Positions 45,465 through 54,300 of a stretch of DNA of 64,000 bases are shown here, in pieces. The translations under genes were made by a program, and so were the position numbers. Location: assembly GCA_949299195.1 (NCBI GenBank), contig CASFZN010000021.1, forward strand, positions 1-64,000. Direction: 5' to 3'. Position 1 is the first letter of the stretch. Each line of letters starts with the position of its first letter. Source of the DNA: an uncultured bacterium. GTDB taxonomy: Bacteria; Bacillota_I; Bacilli_A; RFN20; CAG-826. The notes under the pieces were generated by a model, which did no database searches, had not been told where the DNA came from, and saw only the letters and a program-made list of their open reading frames with translations.

Positions 45465-46265
45465 TTAATATAAAAATAATAAGTCTTCGCTAGATTCAAC
45501 AAGATATGCGCCATCTTTAATTAGTTTATTGCAGTTACTATTTTTTAAGGCTAAACAAGGGACACAGGCAATTTCTTTTCCGTAATTTAAAGCCATGTTA
45601 CATGTTGATAAAGCTCCGCTTCTTCCATAGCTTTCTACTAATAATATCGCATCAGATAAAGCGGCAATTATCCTATTTCTTAATAAAAAATTGTCTTTAT
45701 CAGGTTCGCTTCCTATAAAAACTTCCGATATAATTAATCCTCCTTGAGTAATAATATTGTCTGCTAAATCACTATTTTCATTAGGATAAATAAAATCTAT
45801 TGGAGTTCCTAAAACTGCAATTGTAGGAAGTTTAGCTTTTAAGGCGCTAATATGAGCTCTAGCATCAATTCCTTTAGCAAGGCCACTAATAATAACTGTA
45901 TTTTTTGATAATTCGGATACTATTTTTTCGCACATTTGGATTCCATAATATGTAGGATTCCTACATCCTACTACTCCTAAATATTTAAAAACTCCTGCAT
46001 AATATAATAATTTCGTATTACCTTTATAAAATAAAACAGGTGGGGGATTTTCAATATTTAATAGACATCTAGGATAATCGTCATCAGTTATAAGAATATA
46101 ATTTAGATTTAAATCTTTAAATTCTTCTTGTTTATAATCTTGTGGATAATTTTTAAAAAGTAGAAAGTCTGATAATTTATCCATAACTTTACTAGTATTT
46201 TTAGGATATTTTTTAACTAAATATAAAAAATATTCACGGTCACAACCATACACTTGATCTTTCAT
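45465..46265 (-). CDS. dprA: DNA-processing protein DprA/Smf
   Basis: A 266-residue Rossmann-type protein that loads RecA on incoming single-stranded DNA. The core motifs VVGCRNPTYYG (usually GsR..syG), IISGLAKGIDARAH, LGTPIDFIYPNEN, FLLRNRIIAALSDAILLVES and GRSGAL are present. It is shorter than the Bacillus protein because the C-terminal winged helix is missing. Competence genes are not otherwise seen in the window. It precedes topA. Confidence 0.94.
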   Translation of the reverse strand: MKDQVYGCDREYFLYLVKKYPKNTSKVMDKLSDFLLFKNYPQDYKQEEFKDLNLNYILITDDDYPRCLLNIENPPPVLFYKGNTKLLYYAGVFKYLGVVGCRNPTYYGIQMCEKIVSELSKNTVIISGLAKGIDARAHISALKAKLPTIAVLGTPIDFIYPNENSDLADNIITQGGLIISEVFIGSEPDKDNFLLRNRIIAALSDAILLVESYGRSGALSTCNMALNYGKEIACVPCLALKNSNCNKLIKDGAYLVESSEDLLFLY

Positions 46266-46441
46266 TTATTTATTTTTTTATAGCTTTTTAATAATATTTT
46301 TAAATAAGCTTTTTCCTCCTTCTATATACAAGAACGCTTTAATTTAAAAAAATATTCACTGAATTTTATGTAAATTTATGAAAATATAAAAATATACGAT
46401 AAATATCATATAAATTTAATATAAAAATTTTTAAATATTTT

Positions 46442-47074
46442 TTAAAATAATTTAATTTGTTCTACTAATAACTCTTTAACTGGTTTATATGTTTCGCGAT
46501 AAAAGCCTTTGATTATTCCTTTTTCTTTAATGATTTCTAAATGTTCTTTGGTTGGATAACCTTTATGAGATTTAAAATTATAATAAGGATATAACTTATC
46601 ATATTTTTCCATGATATCATCACGGGTTACTTTAGCTAAAATTGAAGCTGCAGCAACATTAATTGATTTTTGATCTCCCTTAGCTAAAGGTAAAACTAAA
46701 ATGTCATTAAATTCTTTAAATTCATCTAACTTCATATAGTCAGTAATGATTAAATCTGGTTTAATTGATAGATTTAATAAAGCTTTTTTCATTCCTAATT
46801 TAGATGCTTGATAGATATTGATTTTATCAATAGTTGCCGGAGAAATTTCTACTATTGAATAAGATAAGGCATCTTTAATAATCTCTTTATATGCCTCTTT
46901 CCTTTCTTTATCACTCATCATTTTAGAGTCTTTTATTTTTTTATTTTGATAGTGAAGTGGAAAAATTACGGCTGCACAAACAACTGGCCCACATAAAGGA
47001 CCTCTACCAGCTTCATCACTTCCGGCTATTAATTCATATCCTTTTAAATAATATTCTTTTTCAATATCGTACAT
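46442..47074 (-). CDS. rnhB: Ribonuclease HII
   Basis: A 210-residue enzyme cutting RNA in RNA-DNA hybrids and single ribonucleotides in DNA. The N-terminal motif GSDEAGRGPLCGPV carries the catalytic Asp-Glu, a further Asp lies in KPDLIITDYM, and the C-terminal HKGYPTKEH is conserved. It starts 9 bases after rbgA, as in Bacillus. Confidence 0.96.
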   Translation of the reverse strand: MYDIEKEYYLKGYELIAGSDEAGRGPLCGPVVCAAVIFPLHYQNKKIKDSKMMSDKERKEAYKEIIKDALSYSIVEISPATIDKINIYQASKLGMKKALLNLSIKPDLIITDYMKLDEFKEFNDILVLPLAKGDQKSINVAAASILAKVTRDDIMEKYDKLYPYYNFKSHKGYPTKEHLEIIKEKGIIKGFYRETYKPVKELLVEQIKLF

Positions 47075-47083
47075 AAAAATTAA

Positions 47084-47965
47084 TTAATCATTAACTCTTT
47101 CAATGGTAGCTTTTACTATTTTTCCATTTCTAAATTCATTTAAAATTACTTTAATTACTTTTTCACTATTTACTTCGTTATTCTTTTTATATAGTCCTCT
47201 TTTTCTTCCAATAGATTCAATGATTTCTACTATATTTATATCTTTATCATTTGATAAAGATAATTCATATCTAGCATTAAATTCCTTTAAATAGTATTTA
47301 TAAATAATTTTAATTAAGTAATCAAAAACTTCTTCTAAAGGTAAGATATCTTCTTTAATTGTTCCGATAATTGATAGATTTAAAGCTACTTTTTTATCTT
47401 CAAATTTAGGTAATAAAATACCAGGAGTATCCATAAGTTCGAAGTTTTTATTAACCTTAATCCATCTATTTGATTTAGTAACGCCTGGTTTATTACCAGT
47501 TATAGCAATACTTTTTTTAGCTAATAGATTAATTAAAGTAGATTTTCCAACATTAGGAATTCCAATAACCATCGCTCTAATAGATACGTTTTTAATACCT
47601 TTTTTAAGATATTTTTCTTTTTTTAAATCTATAAACTTATCTATATATTTAAGGATTTCGTTAATAACTTTATTATTAGTTAAATCTACTAAAACACATT
47701 CATCTTCACTATTTTCTTTTAATTTCTTTTGCCATAATTTTGATTCTTTTTCATCACTTAAATCGCTTTTTGCTAATAAAAATAACTTCTTTTTATCTTT
47801 AACTATCTCCATTAAATATGGATTTATTGAAGATCTAGGGGCTCTAGAATCTAATAAAATAATGACAAAATCGACTAGTTTTAACTTTTCTTTAATTTCG
47901 TTACTAGCCTTTTTCATATGTCCAGGGAACCGGTGTATATTTTTTGTTTTTTGATTAGTTTCCAT
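47084..47965 (-). CDS. rbgA: Ribosome biogenesis GTPase RbgA (YlqF), circularly permuted
   Basis: A 293-residue circularly permuted GTPase needed for late assembly of the large subunit. The order is G4-G5-G1-G2-G3: AKSD (65-68), then GIPNVGKST (135-143), PGVTKS (160-165) and DTPG (179-182). The G4 motif is normally NKxD; here Asn is replaced by Ala65, which may change guanine specificity. The N-terminal motif reads HRFPGHM where most have WFPGHM. The C-terminal RNA-binding domain is present. It follows rplS, as in Bacillus, and precedes rnhB. Confidence 0.93.
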   Translation of the reverse strand: METNQKTKNIHRFPGHMKKASNEIKEKLKLVDFVIILLDSRAPRSSINPYLMEIVKDKKKLFLLAKSDLSDEKESKLWQKKLKENSEDECVLVDLTNNKVINEILKYIDKFIDLKKEKYLKKGIKNVSIRAMVIGIPNVGKSTLINLLAKKSIAITGNKPGVTKSNRWIKVNKNFELMDTPGILLPKFEDKKVALNLSIIGTIKEDILPLEEVFDYLIKIIYKYYLKEFNARYELSLSNDKDINIVEIIESIGRKRGLYKKNNEVNSEKVIKVILNEFRNGKIVKATIERVND

Positions 47966-48227
47966 TTGTTTTTTCTTTCTAAAATCTACCTCTAAATAAT
48001 ATCATGATTCAAAATTAATAAATAGAGGAACTTAACCTTATATTCCTTACTATTTTACGGCATCTATCGATGTTTTTTTAATTTTAATGCTAACTATGTA
48101 TTAGTAAGAAATAATATTAATTCTAATAGTTTTAATCCTAATATAGGAAATATTAAATCGAGATTTATCTAATAAAATTTTTCCACGTAGAAACTTTAAA
48201 ACTTACTAAGATTAAATATTTTAAAGA
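47966..48227. other. Intergenic region rplS-rbgA
   Basis: About 260 bases upstream of rbgA, between the rplS terminator and the rbgA start. It contains a TTTCCACGTAGAAA near-palindrome at 48180-48193 and a GTAAAATAGTAAGG word at about 48045-48058 on the minus strand. No open frame or RNA gene is evident. The rbgA promoter should lie here. Confidence 0.5.
48180..48193. repeat. Palindrome TTTCCACGTAGAAA (copy 3, one mismatch)
   Basis: Identical to the 14-base palindrome at 4086-4099 except for one base in the right arm. Confidence 0.4.
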
Positions 48228-48250
48228 AAAAACCAGTCACAGGGACTGGT
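48228..48250 (-). terminator. rplS terminator
   Basis: Arms ACCAGTC (48232-48238) and GACTGGT (48244-48250), followed on the minus strand by TTTTTTC. It lies 10 bases past the L19 stop, so rplS is transcribed on its own. Confidence 0.88.
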
Positions 48251-48260
48251 GTAATTTTTC

Positions 48261-48611
48261 TTACTTAAGAATTTGTTTAATTCTTGCTGATTTACCACTT
48301 CTTTGTCTGAGGTAGTTGATTTTATTTCTTCTAACTTTACCTCTTCTGACAACTTCAATTTTTGCAACGTTTGGTGAATGTAAAGGGAAAATTCTTTCAA
48401 CACCAATGCCAGATGAAATTTTTCTAACGGTGAATGTTTCAGCAATTCCTCCGCCTCTTCTAGCCATAACAACGCCTTCGAAGACTTGGATTCTTGATTT
48501 ACCACCTTCGGTAATTCTAACTGAAACTCTGACAGTATCTCCTGATGAGAATTCAGGAAGATCGTTTCTTAATTGTGAAGCAGTAACTTCTTTAACTAAA
48601 TTGTTATTCAT
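48261..48611 (-). CDS. rplS: Ribosomal protein L19
   Basis: A 116-residue L19, the normal size. [32 protein letters not shown] and the signature [15 protein letters not shown] are complete. It sits at the 30S-50S interface. Ribosome binding site AAAGGAGAAG lies before the ATG. It normally follows trmD; here trmD is 6.5 kb away because the block between is inverted. Confidence 0.97.
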   Translation of the reverse strand: MNNNLVKEVTASQLRNDLPEFSSGDTVRVSVRITEGGKSRIQVFEGVVMARRGGGIAETFTVRKISSGIGVERIFPLHSPNVAKIEVVRRGKVRRNKINYLRQRSGKSARIKQILK

Positions 48612-48780
48612 GTTTACTTCTCCTTTTATATAGTTGTTTCTTTCTCTTAGTGTTCATATAATAGTTATTAAAGCGGACCACTCGTAGCAATTTAATTAAG
48701 TTTTTAATCAAAATGCTTAATAATTTTATATCAATTAAATATAAAAGTAAATGTGTTTTCGCTACTTTTTGCTTATTTTT

Positions 48781-49464
48781 ATGGAAGAAACAACAATTAA
48801 TTTTTATTCTGATATAAAGAGTTATAGTAGGGGAGAAAAACTAAACAATATTATTAATTCAAAACTCCCTTCTTTAATGTTATACACTAAAGAAACTATG
48901 TCTTTAATTAAAAAATATAAAGACTTACTTAACTTAAATGAATTAAAATTAAATGAATATTATGAAGTTAACTTTATCTATATCTATATTTCTTTATATA
49001 GAATAAATACTATTGATGAACAAATAACTTTTTTAAAGAATAATATAGATTATATTGATAACTGGGCAATTGTTGATGCTACTTATGATCTATTAAAAGA
49101 AAAAAGCATCAGAGTATCCAATATTTTCTTTAATTTTAATGAAGAGTTCTTAATTAGATACGCTTATGTTTCTTTATTAAAAGAAGCCAAAAACAAAGAA
49201 TTAACTATTTCTATGTTAAAATTAATCGAAAAAGAAACTAAAGACAATTTATACTACGTTAAAATGGGAGCTGGATGGCTTTTATCTTACTTATTTATAT
49301 ATAATTTTGATGAAACGTATAACTATTTAAAAGAAAATTATACTTCTTTTAATGTTCCTATCATAAAGGTTGGAATTCAAAAAAGTATCGATTCTTATCG
49401 AGTAAGCAACGAAAATAAAGAACTATTAAAAGAATTTAGAAAAATTATTAATGCTGTCAAGTAA
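48781..49464 (+). CDS. DNA alkylation repair protein (AlkD-like HEAT-repeat family)
   Basis: About 227 residues, all helical, as in the AlkC/AlkD-like DNA glycosylase family that excises alkylated bases without base flipping. Family hallmarks are NWAIVDATYDLL (usually NWd.vD), YYVKMGAGWLLSYLF (usually v.ma.aW.l...) and KVGIQKSIDSYRVS near the C-terminus. The Asp of NWAIVD corresponds to the catalytic acid in AlkD. An ATG ten codons earlier (48751) is possible, but the conserved protein appears to begin at 48781. It is divergent from rplS and followed by the rpsP promoter. Confidence 0.75.
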   Translation: MEETTINFYSDIKSYSRGEKLNNIINSKLPSLMLYTKETMSLIKKYKDLLNLNELKLNEYYEVNFIYIYISLYRINTIDEQITFLKNNIDYIDNWAIVDATYDLLKEKSIRVSNIFFNFNEEFLIRYAYVSLLKEAKNKELTISMLKLIEKETKDNLYYVKMGAGWLLSYLFIYNFDETYNYLKENYTSFNVPIIKVGIQKSIDSYRVSNENKELLKEFRKIINAVK

Positions 49465-49475
49465 TTTTACTTGAC
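49456..49475. promoter_or_regulatory. Perfect hairpin overlapping the rpsP -35 box
   Basis: Arms GTCAAGTAA (49456-49464) and TTACTTGAC (49467-49475) with a 2-base centre. It covers the stop codon of the alkylation-repair gene and the first bases of the -35 box, so it could be a repressor site; with no T-run it is not a clear terminator. Confidence 0.45.
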
Positions 49476-49500
49476 ACCACCATATAAAACTTACTATAAT
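49471..49500 (+). promoter_or_regulatory. rpsP-khpA promoter
   Basis: TTGACA (49471-49476), an 18-base spacer and TATAAT (49495-49500): both boxes are perfect consensus. Transcription would begin near 49507, about 59 bases before rpsP. Confidence 0.85.
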
Positions 49501-49565
49501 TATCAAGGTTTATGAAAAGATAAACTTTTTACTAAGTTATTTATATTTAAAAGGAGAATTTTAAA

Positions 49566-50111
49566 ATGGCTGTAAAAATTAGATTAACAAGAATTGGTAG
49601 ACATAAAGATCCAATCTATAGAATCGTTGCTGCTGATCATAAATATGCAAGAGATGGCAGATACATCGAACAAGTTGGTTACTATGATCCATCAAAAGGT
49701 ATTGAAAACGCAACTTTAGAAGAAGAAAAAGTCTTAAAATGGTTAAGCGAAGGTGCTCAATATAGCGATACCATCAAAGCTATCTTAAGTGCAAAAGGCT
49801 TAATTAAAAAGGCTAAAGAAACTAAAGACGAAGGCGAAAAGAAAGAAAAAGTCGTCAAAACCGGAAGCGGTAAAAAAGTTTCTAAGAAAAAATTAGAAAG
49901 CAAAAAAGCAAAAGCTGAAGCTAAAAAAGTTAAAGCTGAAAACTTAAAGAAAGTTGAAGAAAGAAAAGCTTTAGCTGCTAAGAAAAAGGCTGAAGAGGAA
50001 GCTGCTTTAAAAGCTGCTGAAGAAGCTGCAGCTAAAGAAGCTGAACAAGCAACTGCTGCTAGCGAAGAAGCTACACCAGTCGCTGAAGAAACAACTACAC
50101 CAAACGAATAA
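49566..50111 (+). CDS. rpsP: Ribosomal protein S16 with long C-terminal tail
   Basis: A 181-residue S16, twice the usual 80-90. Residues 1-78 are a normal S16 (VKIRLTRIGRHKDPIYRIV, EQVGYYDPSKGI). The rest is a low-complexity tail, first Lys-rich, then Ala/Glu-rich, ending in Thr and Glu, likely helical or disordered and exposed. The S2 protein in this window has a similar tail. Ribosome binding site AAGGAGAA precedes the ATG. It is cotranscribed with khpA, 54 bases downstream. Confidence 0.96.
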   Translation: MAVKIRLTRIGRHKDPIYRIVAADHKYARDGRYIEQVGYYDPSKGIENATLEEEKVLKWLSEGAQYSDTIKAILSAKGLIKKAKETKDEGEKKEKVVKTGSGKKVSKKKLESKKAKAEAKKVKAENLKKVEERKALAAKKKAEEEAALKAAEEAAAKEAEQATAASEEATPVAEETTTPNE

Positions 50112-50165
50112 TTTAATTCTAATTAATAAAATTAGTATTATATTACTATTATAAGGAGAGAACAC

Positions 50166-50420
50166 ATGGATTATATTTCCTTAATTCGTTTTATTGTCGA
50201 ACCTTTTGTTGAAAATCCTGAATCATTATTAATTAGAGAATTATCAAATGAAGGTAAGGATGTAACAATTCTTATCTGCAGCGAAAATAGCGATACTGCA
50301 AAACTTATTGGTAAAAAAGGCTGTGTTGCTAACGCTATTAGAGAAATTGTTTCTATCGCAGGTAAATTAGAAAATAAAAGAGTTCATATCAAATTCGAAT
50401 CATTCGAAGAAGATAAGTAA
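50166..50420 (+). CDS. khpA: KH-domain RNA-binding protein KhpA
   Basis: An 84-residue single KH domain with the GKKG loop (about 58-61) followed by VANAIREIVSI. KhpA (YlqC) binds RNA, often with KhpB, and affects cell size and division in streptococci. Its position after rpsP is conserved in Firmicutes. Ribosome binding site AAGGAGAG lies upstream, and a terminator downstream. Confidence 0.94.
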   Translation: MDYISLIRFIVEPFVENPESLLIRELSNEGKDVTILICSENSDTAKLIGKKGCVANAIREIVSIAGKLENKRVHIKFESFEEDK

Positions 50421-50431
50421 TAACTAGAACT

Positions 50432-50465
50432 AAAAAAGGAGAAGCCTTCTGCTTCTCCTTTTTCT
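50432..50465 (+). terminator. Terminator of rpsP-khpA
   Basis: Arms GGAGAAGC (50438-50445) and GCTTCTCC (50451-50458), extended by A and T runs on either side. Confidence 0.9.
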
Positions 50466-50489
50466 TTTGCCATCAAACTACTAATTAAC

Positions 50490-50517
50490 TACTAGAAAAC
50501 TACTAGATATCTACCAG
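50490..50517. repeat. 28-base CTACTAGAAA-type repeat (copy 2)
   Basis: Matches 18871-18898 at 26 of 28 positions. It lies in the gap between the khpA terminator and the end of the convergent DUF362 gene. Confidence 0.55.
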
Positions 50518-50537
50518 AGGGGTTTATAGGTACCTAC

Positions 50538-51419
50538 CTATTCTATTTCAATTAATTCGTAATCTTTATTACCAAATCCTAATAAAGCACTAGCATCAAT
50601 TGTATGAGTACCATTTAAACTGTTAACTCTTTCTAAAACGATATTTTTCCCATTATCATCGCTATTTTCGACTAAATCCATACATGCTCTATCAATAGCA
50701 ACTGGATCTAAAGAAGCTAAAATTCCAATATCTTTCATACAAGGAGGTGCTGCTTCTCCATCACAATCACAATCTTTAGAGATATTAACCATACAGTTAA
50801 TATACGCAATCTTTCCGTTAAAATGTTTATGAACACTACTAGCAGCATCAGCCATTGCTTCTAAAAAGCGGTCTTGTTCAGGCAAATTATCAAATAAAAT
50901 GGTTTGATCAGTAGTTTTACCTGCGGTATGTATCCAAGTTTTACCCTCACTTGAAGCAAAACCTATAGACAATTGTTTTAAGGCACCGCCATATCCGCCC
51001 ATAGCATGACCTTTAAAATGCGATAAAACTAAACATGAATCATATTTTAAAATGTCTCTTCCGACATAATTTTCTTTAATTATTTTTCCATTAGGAATCT
51101 CAAAAGCTATATAACCATATTCATCCAATAAGTCTACTTTAAATGTACCAGTCCAACCGTGTTCGTCTAATAATTTAAGATGTTTGTCACTATGATTTCG
51201 AGCTCCTTCATAAGCAGTATTACATTCGACTACTACACCATTTAAATAATCAACTATTGGTTTAACAAATTCTGGTTTTAAGTAATTTTTGTTACCTTTT
51301 TCTCCAGAATGTAACTTAACCGCGACTTTACCTTCTAGTTTAATTCCTAGTGCTTCATAAACTTTGATTAAAGATTCAGGTTCAACCTTCCTTATTATAT
51401 ATACTTTGCTTTTGGTCAT
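50538..51419 (-). CDS. DUF362-family protein
   Basis: A 293-residue protein of the DUF362 group, which often carries iron-sulfur-binding Cys residues and is linked to redox enzymes; its biochemical role is not known. Recognisable are VAVKLHSGEKGN near residue 32, SHFKGHAMGGYGGALKQLSIGFAS in parts (about 135-155), and DCDCDGEAAPPCMKDIGILAS (about 215-235) with four Cys that could bind a cluster. No separate ferredoxin domain follows. A Shine-Dalgarno GGAGG precedes the ATG. It leads into a small cluster with flavodoxins and an aldo/keto reductase, suggesting a redox function. Confidence 0.78.
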   Translation of the reverse strand: MTKSKVYIIRKVEPESLIKVYEALGIKLEGKVAVKLHSGEKGNKNYLKPEFVKPIVDYLNGVVVECNTAYEGARNHSDKHLKLLDEHGWTGTFKVDLLDEYGYIAFEIPNGKIIKENYVGRDILKYDSCLVLSHFKGHAMGGYGGALKQLSIGFASSEGKTWIHTAGKTTDQTILFDNLPEQDRFLEAMADAASSVHKHFNGKIAYINCMVNISKDCDCDGEAAPPCMKDIGILASLDPVAIDRACMDLVENSDDNGKNIVLERVNSLNGTHTIDASALLGFGNKDYELIEIE

Positions 51420-51488
51420 ATTATTTCCTCCAAAATTATCTTTATTAAATTCATTTTAAACTTTTTTTGAAAGATTAAAACTTACTAT

Positions 51489-52182
51489 TTAAGAGTTAAA
51501 ATCGATATTTAAACTATCAATCCATTCAATAATCAAGCTTTCGTTTGCTCTTGAAGAAAACCTATGATTTCCTATCCAATTGGCTTCTGGAGCTAATTCA
51601 ATTTTACTCTCAGTAGAATATTGAGAAGCCGAACTTGTTCCAAAAGGAATTATATTTTTACCTTCAAAATCATTATTTCTTAAAAACTCATCTACAACCC
51701 GCGAAGGTTCTCTCCACCAAACAGGAAATCCTAATAATATATTTTCCTCTTCATCAAATCCCTCAAACGAAGTATTGACGAGTTCAACAACTCTATTTGG
51801 ATCCTCGTGTTCTTCGAAAACTCTGCTATTTTCATTATTATAATTTAAATCTTCGCTTGTATAAGGATCTACTGGCTCTAATCCATATAAAGGAGAACCG
51901 ATATAATTTCCAATGATATTTGCCACCCTTTCTGTATTTTCTGTAGCAGGAAAAATAGACGATAATCGCATCATTTTCTCCACTTGGTTCTTCAACAGGT
52001 GGGTCTTCTTCTGGTGGTTCTTCAATAGTTGGTTCCTATTCTTCTGGAGGATTTTCCACCGGAGGCTCAATAGGAACTTCTTGCAAAGGATCGTTTTCTG
52101 GAGGAATTTCTACTTGAGAATTAGAACAGCCAACTAAAATTAATAAAGATAATAAAGTTAATACTTTAATTGTTCTTTTCAT
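51489..52182 (-). pseudogene. Broken secreted flavodoxin-like lipoprotein gene
   Basis: Read from ATG at 52180-52182 on the minus strand, the gene encodes a lipoprotein signal with lipobox LVGC, then a Pro/Glu-rich linker (PPENDPLQEVPIEPP and repeats of EEPP), then IIVYFS, the start of a flavodoxin domain. Two lesions break it: an in-frame TAG at 52036-52038 in the linker, and one extra base near 51948-51950 after IIVYFS. Beyond the shift the flavodoxin continues intact (ATENTERVANIIGNYIG, LLGFPVWWREPSRVV, FGTSSASQY) to a normal stop. It resembles the flavodoxin at 26352-26843. Either a recent pseudogene or assembly errors. Confidence 0.75.
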
Positions 52183-52218
52183 GTTAAAACCTCTCTATTT
52201 TTTTAATAATTACTTATT

Positions 52219-53073
52219 TTAAGTGTTTCTTTCTTCCAATAATTGCCCAAACCATTCAATAATTGCAGGATCTTGATGAGAGAAAAATAAAGAATTATTA
52301 GTATCTAAGGCTTTAATTTTTTCCATATCCTCACCATCCAATTCAAAATCCCATATATTTTCGTTTTCAACTATTCTTTCTTCATGAACTGATTTTGCTA
52401 AAGAAACAATATCTCTTTGATAAAGCCATCTTAATATAACTTGAGCGACACTTTTATTATATTTCTTACCAATTTGAGATAAGACTTCATTATTAAACAT
52501 GTCGTTTCTTCCTTCTCCAAAAGGAGCCCAAGCTCCTAAAATAACCCCGTATTTTTCGGCCCATTTTTTATCTTCTATTCTTTGATGAAATGGGTTAATT
52601 TCAATTTGATTAACCATCGGTTTTATTTTAGAAAATTTACAGATATCTACTAATCTATCTGGATAAAAGTTAGAAACTCCAATCGCCTTAACCTTACCTT
52701 CTTCATAAAGTTTTTCTAAATCTCTCCACGCTCCATAATAATCAGCGATTGGTTGATGAAGTAAAATTAAATCAATATAATCGGTTTTTAATTTTCTTAT
52801 CGATTCAATAACTGAATCATAGGTTTTACCTTCTCCATAATGTTCAATCCAGACTTTTGTAGTTAAAAAGATCTCTTCTCTTTTAACTTCACTTTCATTT
52901 AAAGCATCACCAACTTCACTTTCATTAAAATAAGATTGAGCAGTATCAATATGGCGATATCCAGCTTTAAGTGCTGCTAAAACACTTCTTTTGCAGTCTT
53001 CTTTACTAACTTGATAAACTCCAAATCCATTTGCAGGAATAAATATTCCATTACTTAATTTAAAGCCTTCCAT
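52219..53073 (-). CDS. Aldo/keto reductase
   Basis: A 284-residue NADPH-dependent oxidoreductase with the (beta/alpha)8 barrel of the AKR family. The catalytic tetrad is visible: Asp in GYRHIDTAQSY (about 44) with the Tyr of the same motif, Lys in FLTTKVWIEH (about 74) and His in DLILLHQP (about 106). NADP contacts lie near IGVSNF and IVSLAKSV (usually ipKS). Substrate is unknown. It is 2 bases downstream of the second broken flavodoxin, with AGGAGATAAT upstream, and upstream of the first, so the cluster was probably one operon. Confidence 0.92.
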   Translation of the reverse strand: MEGFKLSNGIFIPANGFGVYQVSKEDCKRSVLAALKAGYRHIDTAQSYFNESEVGDALNESEVKREEIFLTTKVWIEHYGEGKTYDSVIESIRKLKTDYIDLILLHQPIADYYGAWRDLEKLYEEGKVKAIGVSNFYPDRLVDICKFSKIKPMVNQIEINPFHQRIEDKKWAEKYGVILGAWAPFGEGRNDMFNNEVLSQIGKKYNKSVAQVILRWLYQRDIVSLAKSVHEERIVENENIWDFELDGEDMEKIKALDTNNSLFFSHQDPAIIEWFGQLLEERNT

Positions 53074-53074
53074 A

Positions 53075-53552
53075 CTATTTATTATCTCCTTTTAAATAAG
53101 AAATATGTTCCTCTTCACTTTTATTAAATAATCCTTCAACATAAGTGATATTTGGATCTACCTTATTAAAATCATTTAATGAATTGACCATATATTGATG
53201 ATCATTAGTGTAACTATTTGCAAAAAATATTACCCTTCCTTTATATCCTTTTATTTTTGTTATAAAGGTAGCGATAACTAAAGGAAATGTATACCACCAA
53301 ATAGGGAAAAATAATAAGATTTCATCGTTATTTTCTTTAATTTTGTTATAGTCTATATCATCCTTACTTTTCAGGATATAAACACTTCTCATATTCTTCT
53401 TTTGCCTCAATATATGCACAAGTATTATAATCACTTGAATAGGGCACTTTTTTATCAATTCGATCGATATCATAATTAAATTCCTTATTAATAGCTTCAA
53501 CTAAATGTTTAGTGTTATTAGAATATGTAAAATAAATAATTGCTCTTTTTAT
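53075..53552 (-). pseudogene. Broken flavodoxin gene
   Basis: The N-terminal part of a flavodoxin (RAIIYFTYSNNTKHLVEAI) is encoded from about 53552 down to a TAA at 53364-53366. The C-terminal part (ILLFFPIWWYTFPLV, VIFFANSYTND) continues in another frame to 53075. A shift of one base near 53360-53370 would join them. The expected first codon reads ATA instead of ATG, and no good alternative start is seen, although GGAG lies upstream. With its neighbour at 51.5-52.2 kb, this is the second damaged flavodoxin flanking the intact aldo/keto reductase. Confidence 0.72.
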
Positions 53553-53626
53553 AATTAATTTTTATTACTCCTACACCAATATTTTAAAAATAATAATAAA
53601 AATTAACTATTTCTATCTTGTTAAAA

Positions 53627-53651
53627 AGGTATTAACGCGTGGTTAATACCT
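53627..53651. promoter_or_regulatory. Inverted repeat upstream of rimM
   Basis: Arms AGGTATTAAC (53627-53636) and GTTAATACCT (53642-53651) with a 5-base centre, about 85 bases before rimM and about 75 bases upstream of the broken flavodoxin start. It could be an operator for either divergent gene. Confidence 0.45.
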
Positions 53652-53734
53652 ACTTTCATTTAATATATAATCTGACTTTAAAATAATGTAAAATAAGTAC
53701 TTGAAATAAGAATATAAAAAAGAAAGTAAAGAGT

Positions 53735-54274
53735 ATGGAATATTTAAAAGTAGCAAAATTATTAAAAGCCCATGGATTAAAAGGCGAAGTAAGAGTTTAT
53801 ACTACCTCTTCTTTTAAAGATTTAAGATATAAGAAAAATAATAAGTTATACATTCAACTTAATCCTGATAATAATGAAGAACTTAAAGAAGTAACTATTA
53901 AATCCTTTAAAAAAAAGGAAGGTAATATTGATATTTTAAGTTTTAATGAGATTAATGATGTTAATGAAATTGAGAAATATTTAAATAAAGACATTTTAGT
54001 TATAAAGGATGAAAAAATCTTAGATAAGAATATGTATTTTTTTAGCGATTTAATCGGATTAAAAGCTTATTCTAATGATAATAAAGAAAAAGTGATCGGA
54101 GAAATAATAGACGTAAAAGAATTTAACTCTAATATTTCTTTAATTTTAAAATTAAGTGAAGAATATAAAAATAAAATCATTAATATCCCATTTAATGACT
54201 ATTTTGTTCTTGATATCGATTTAATAAATAAATCAATACTTATCAATGTTATCGAAGGATTATTAGATATTTAA
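53735..54274 (+). CDS. rimM: 16S rRNA processing protein RimM
   Basis: A 179-residue two-domain protein that binds S19 and helps mature the 30S head. The N-terminal motif KLLKAHGLKGEVRVY is typical (usually ..HGl.GEv.v), and the PRC-barrel half includes YFFSDLIGLKAYS and INIPFNDYFVLDID. It lies 26 bases before trmD and forms a two-gene transcript with it. Confidence 0.94.
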   Translation: MEYLKVAKLLKAHGLKGEVRVYTTSSFKDLRYKKNNKLYIQLNPDNNEELKEVTIKSFKKKEGNIDILSFNEINDVNEIEKYLNKDILVIKDEKILDKNMYFFSDLIGLKAYSNDNKEKVIGEIIDVKEFNSNISLILKLSEEYKNKIINIPFNDYFVLDIDLINKSILINVIEGLLDI

Positions 54275-54300
54275 TTATTACTATTATTAATATTAATATT

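Noticed and set aside
48221..48505. Minus-strand frame of 94 codons overlapping rplS
   Set aside because: Alternate-frame shadow of L19, which is intact and has a good ribosome binding site.
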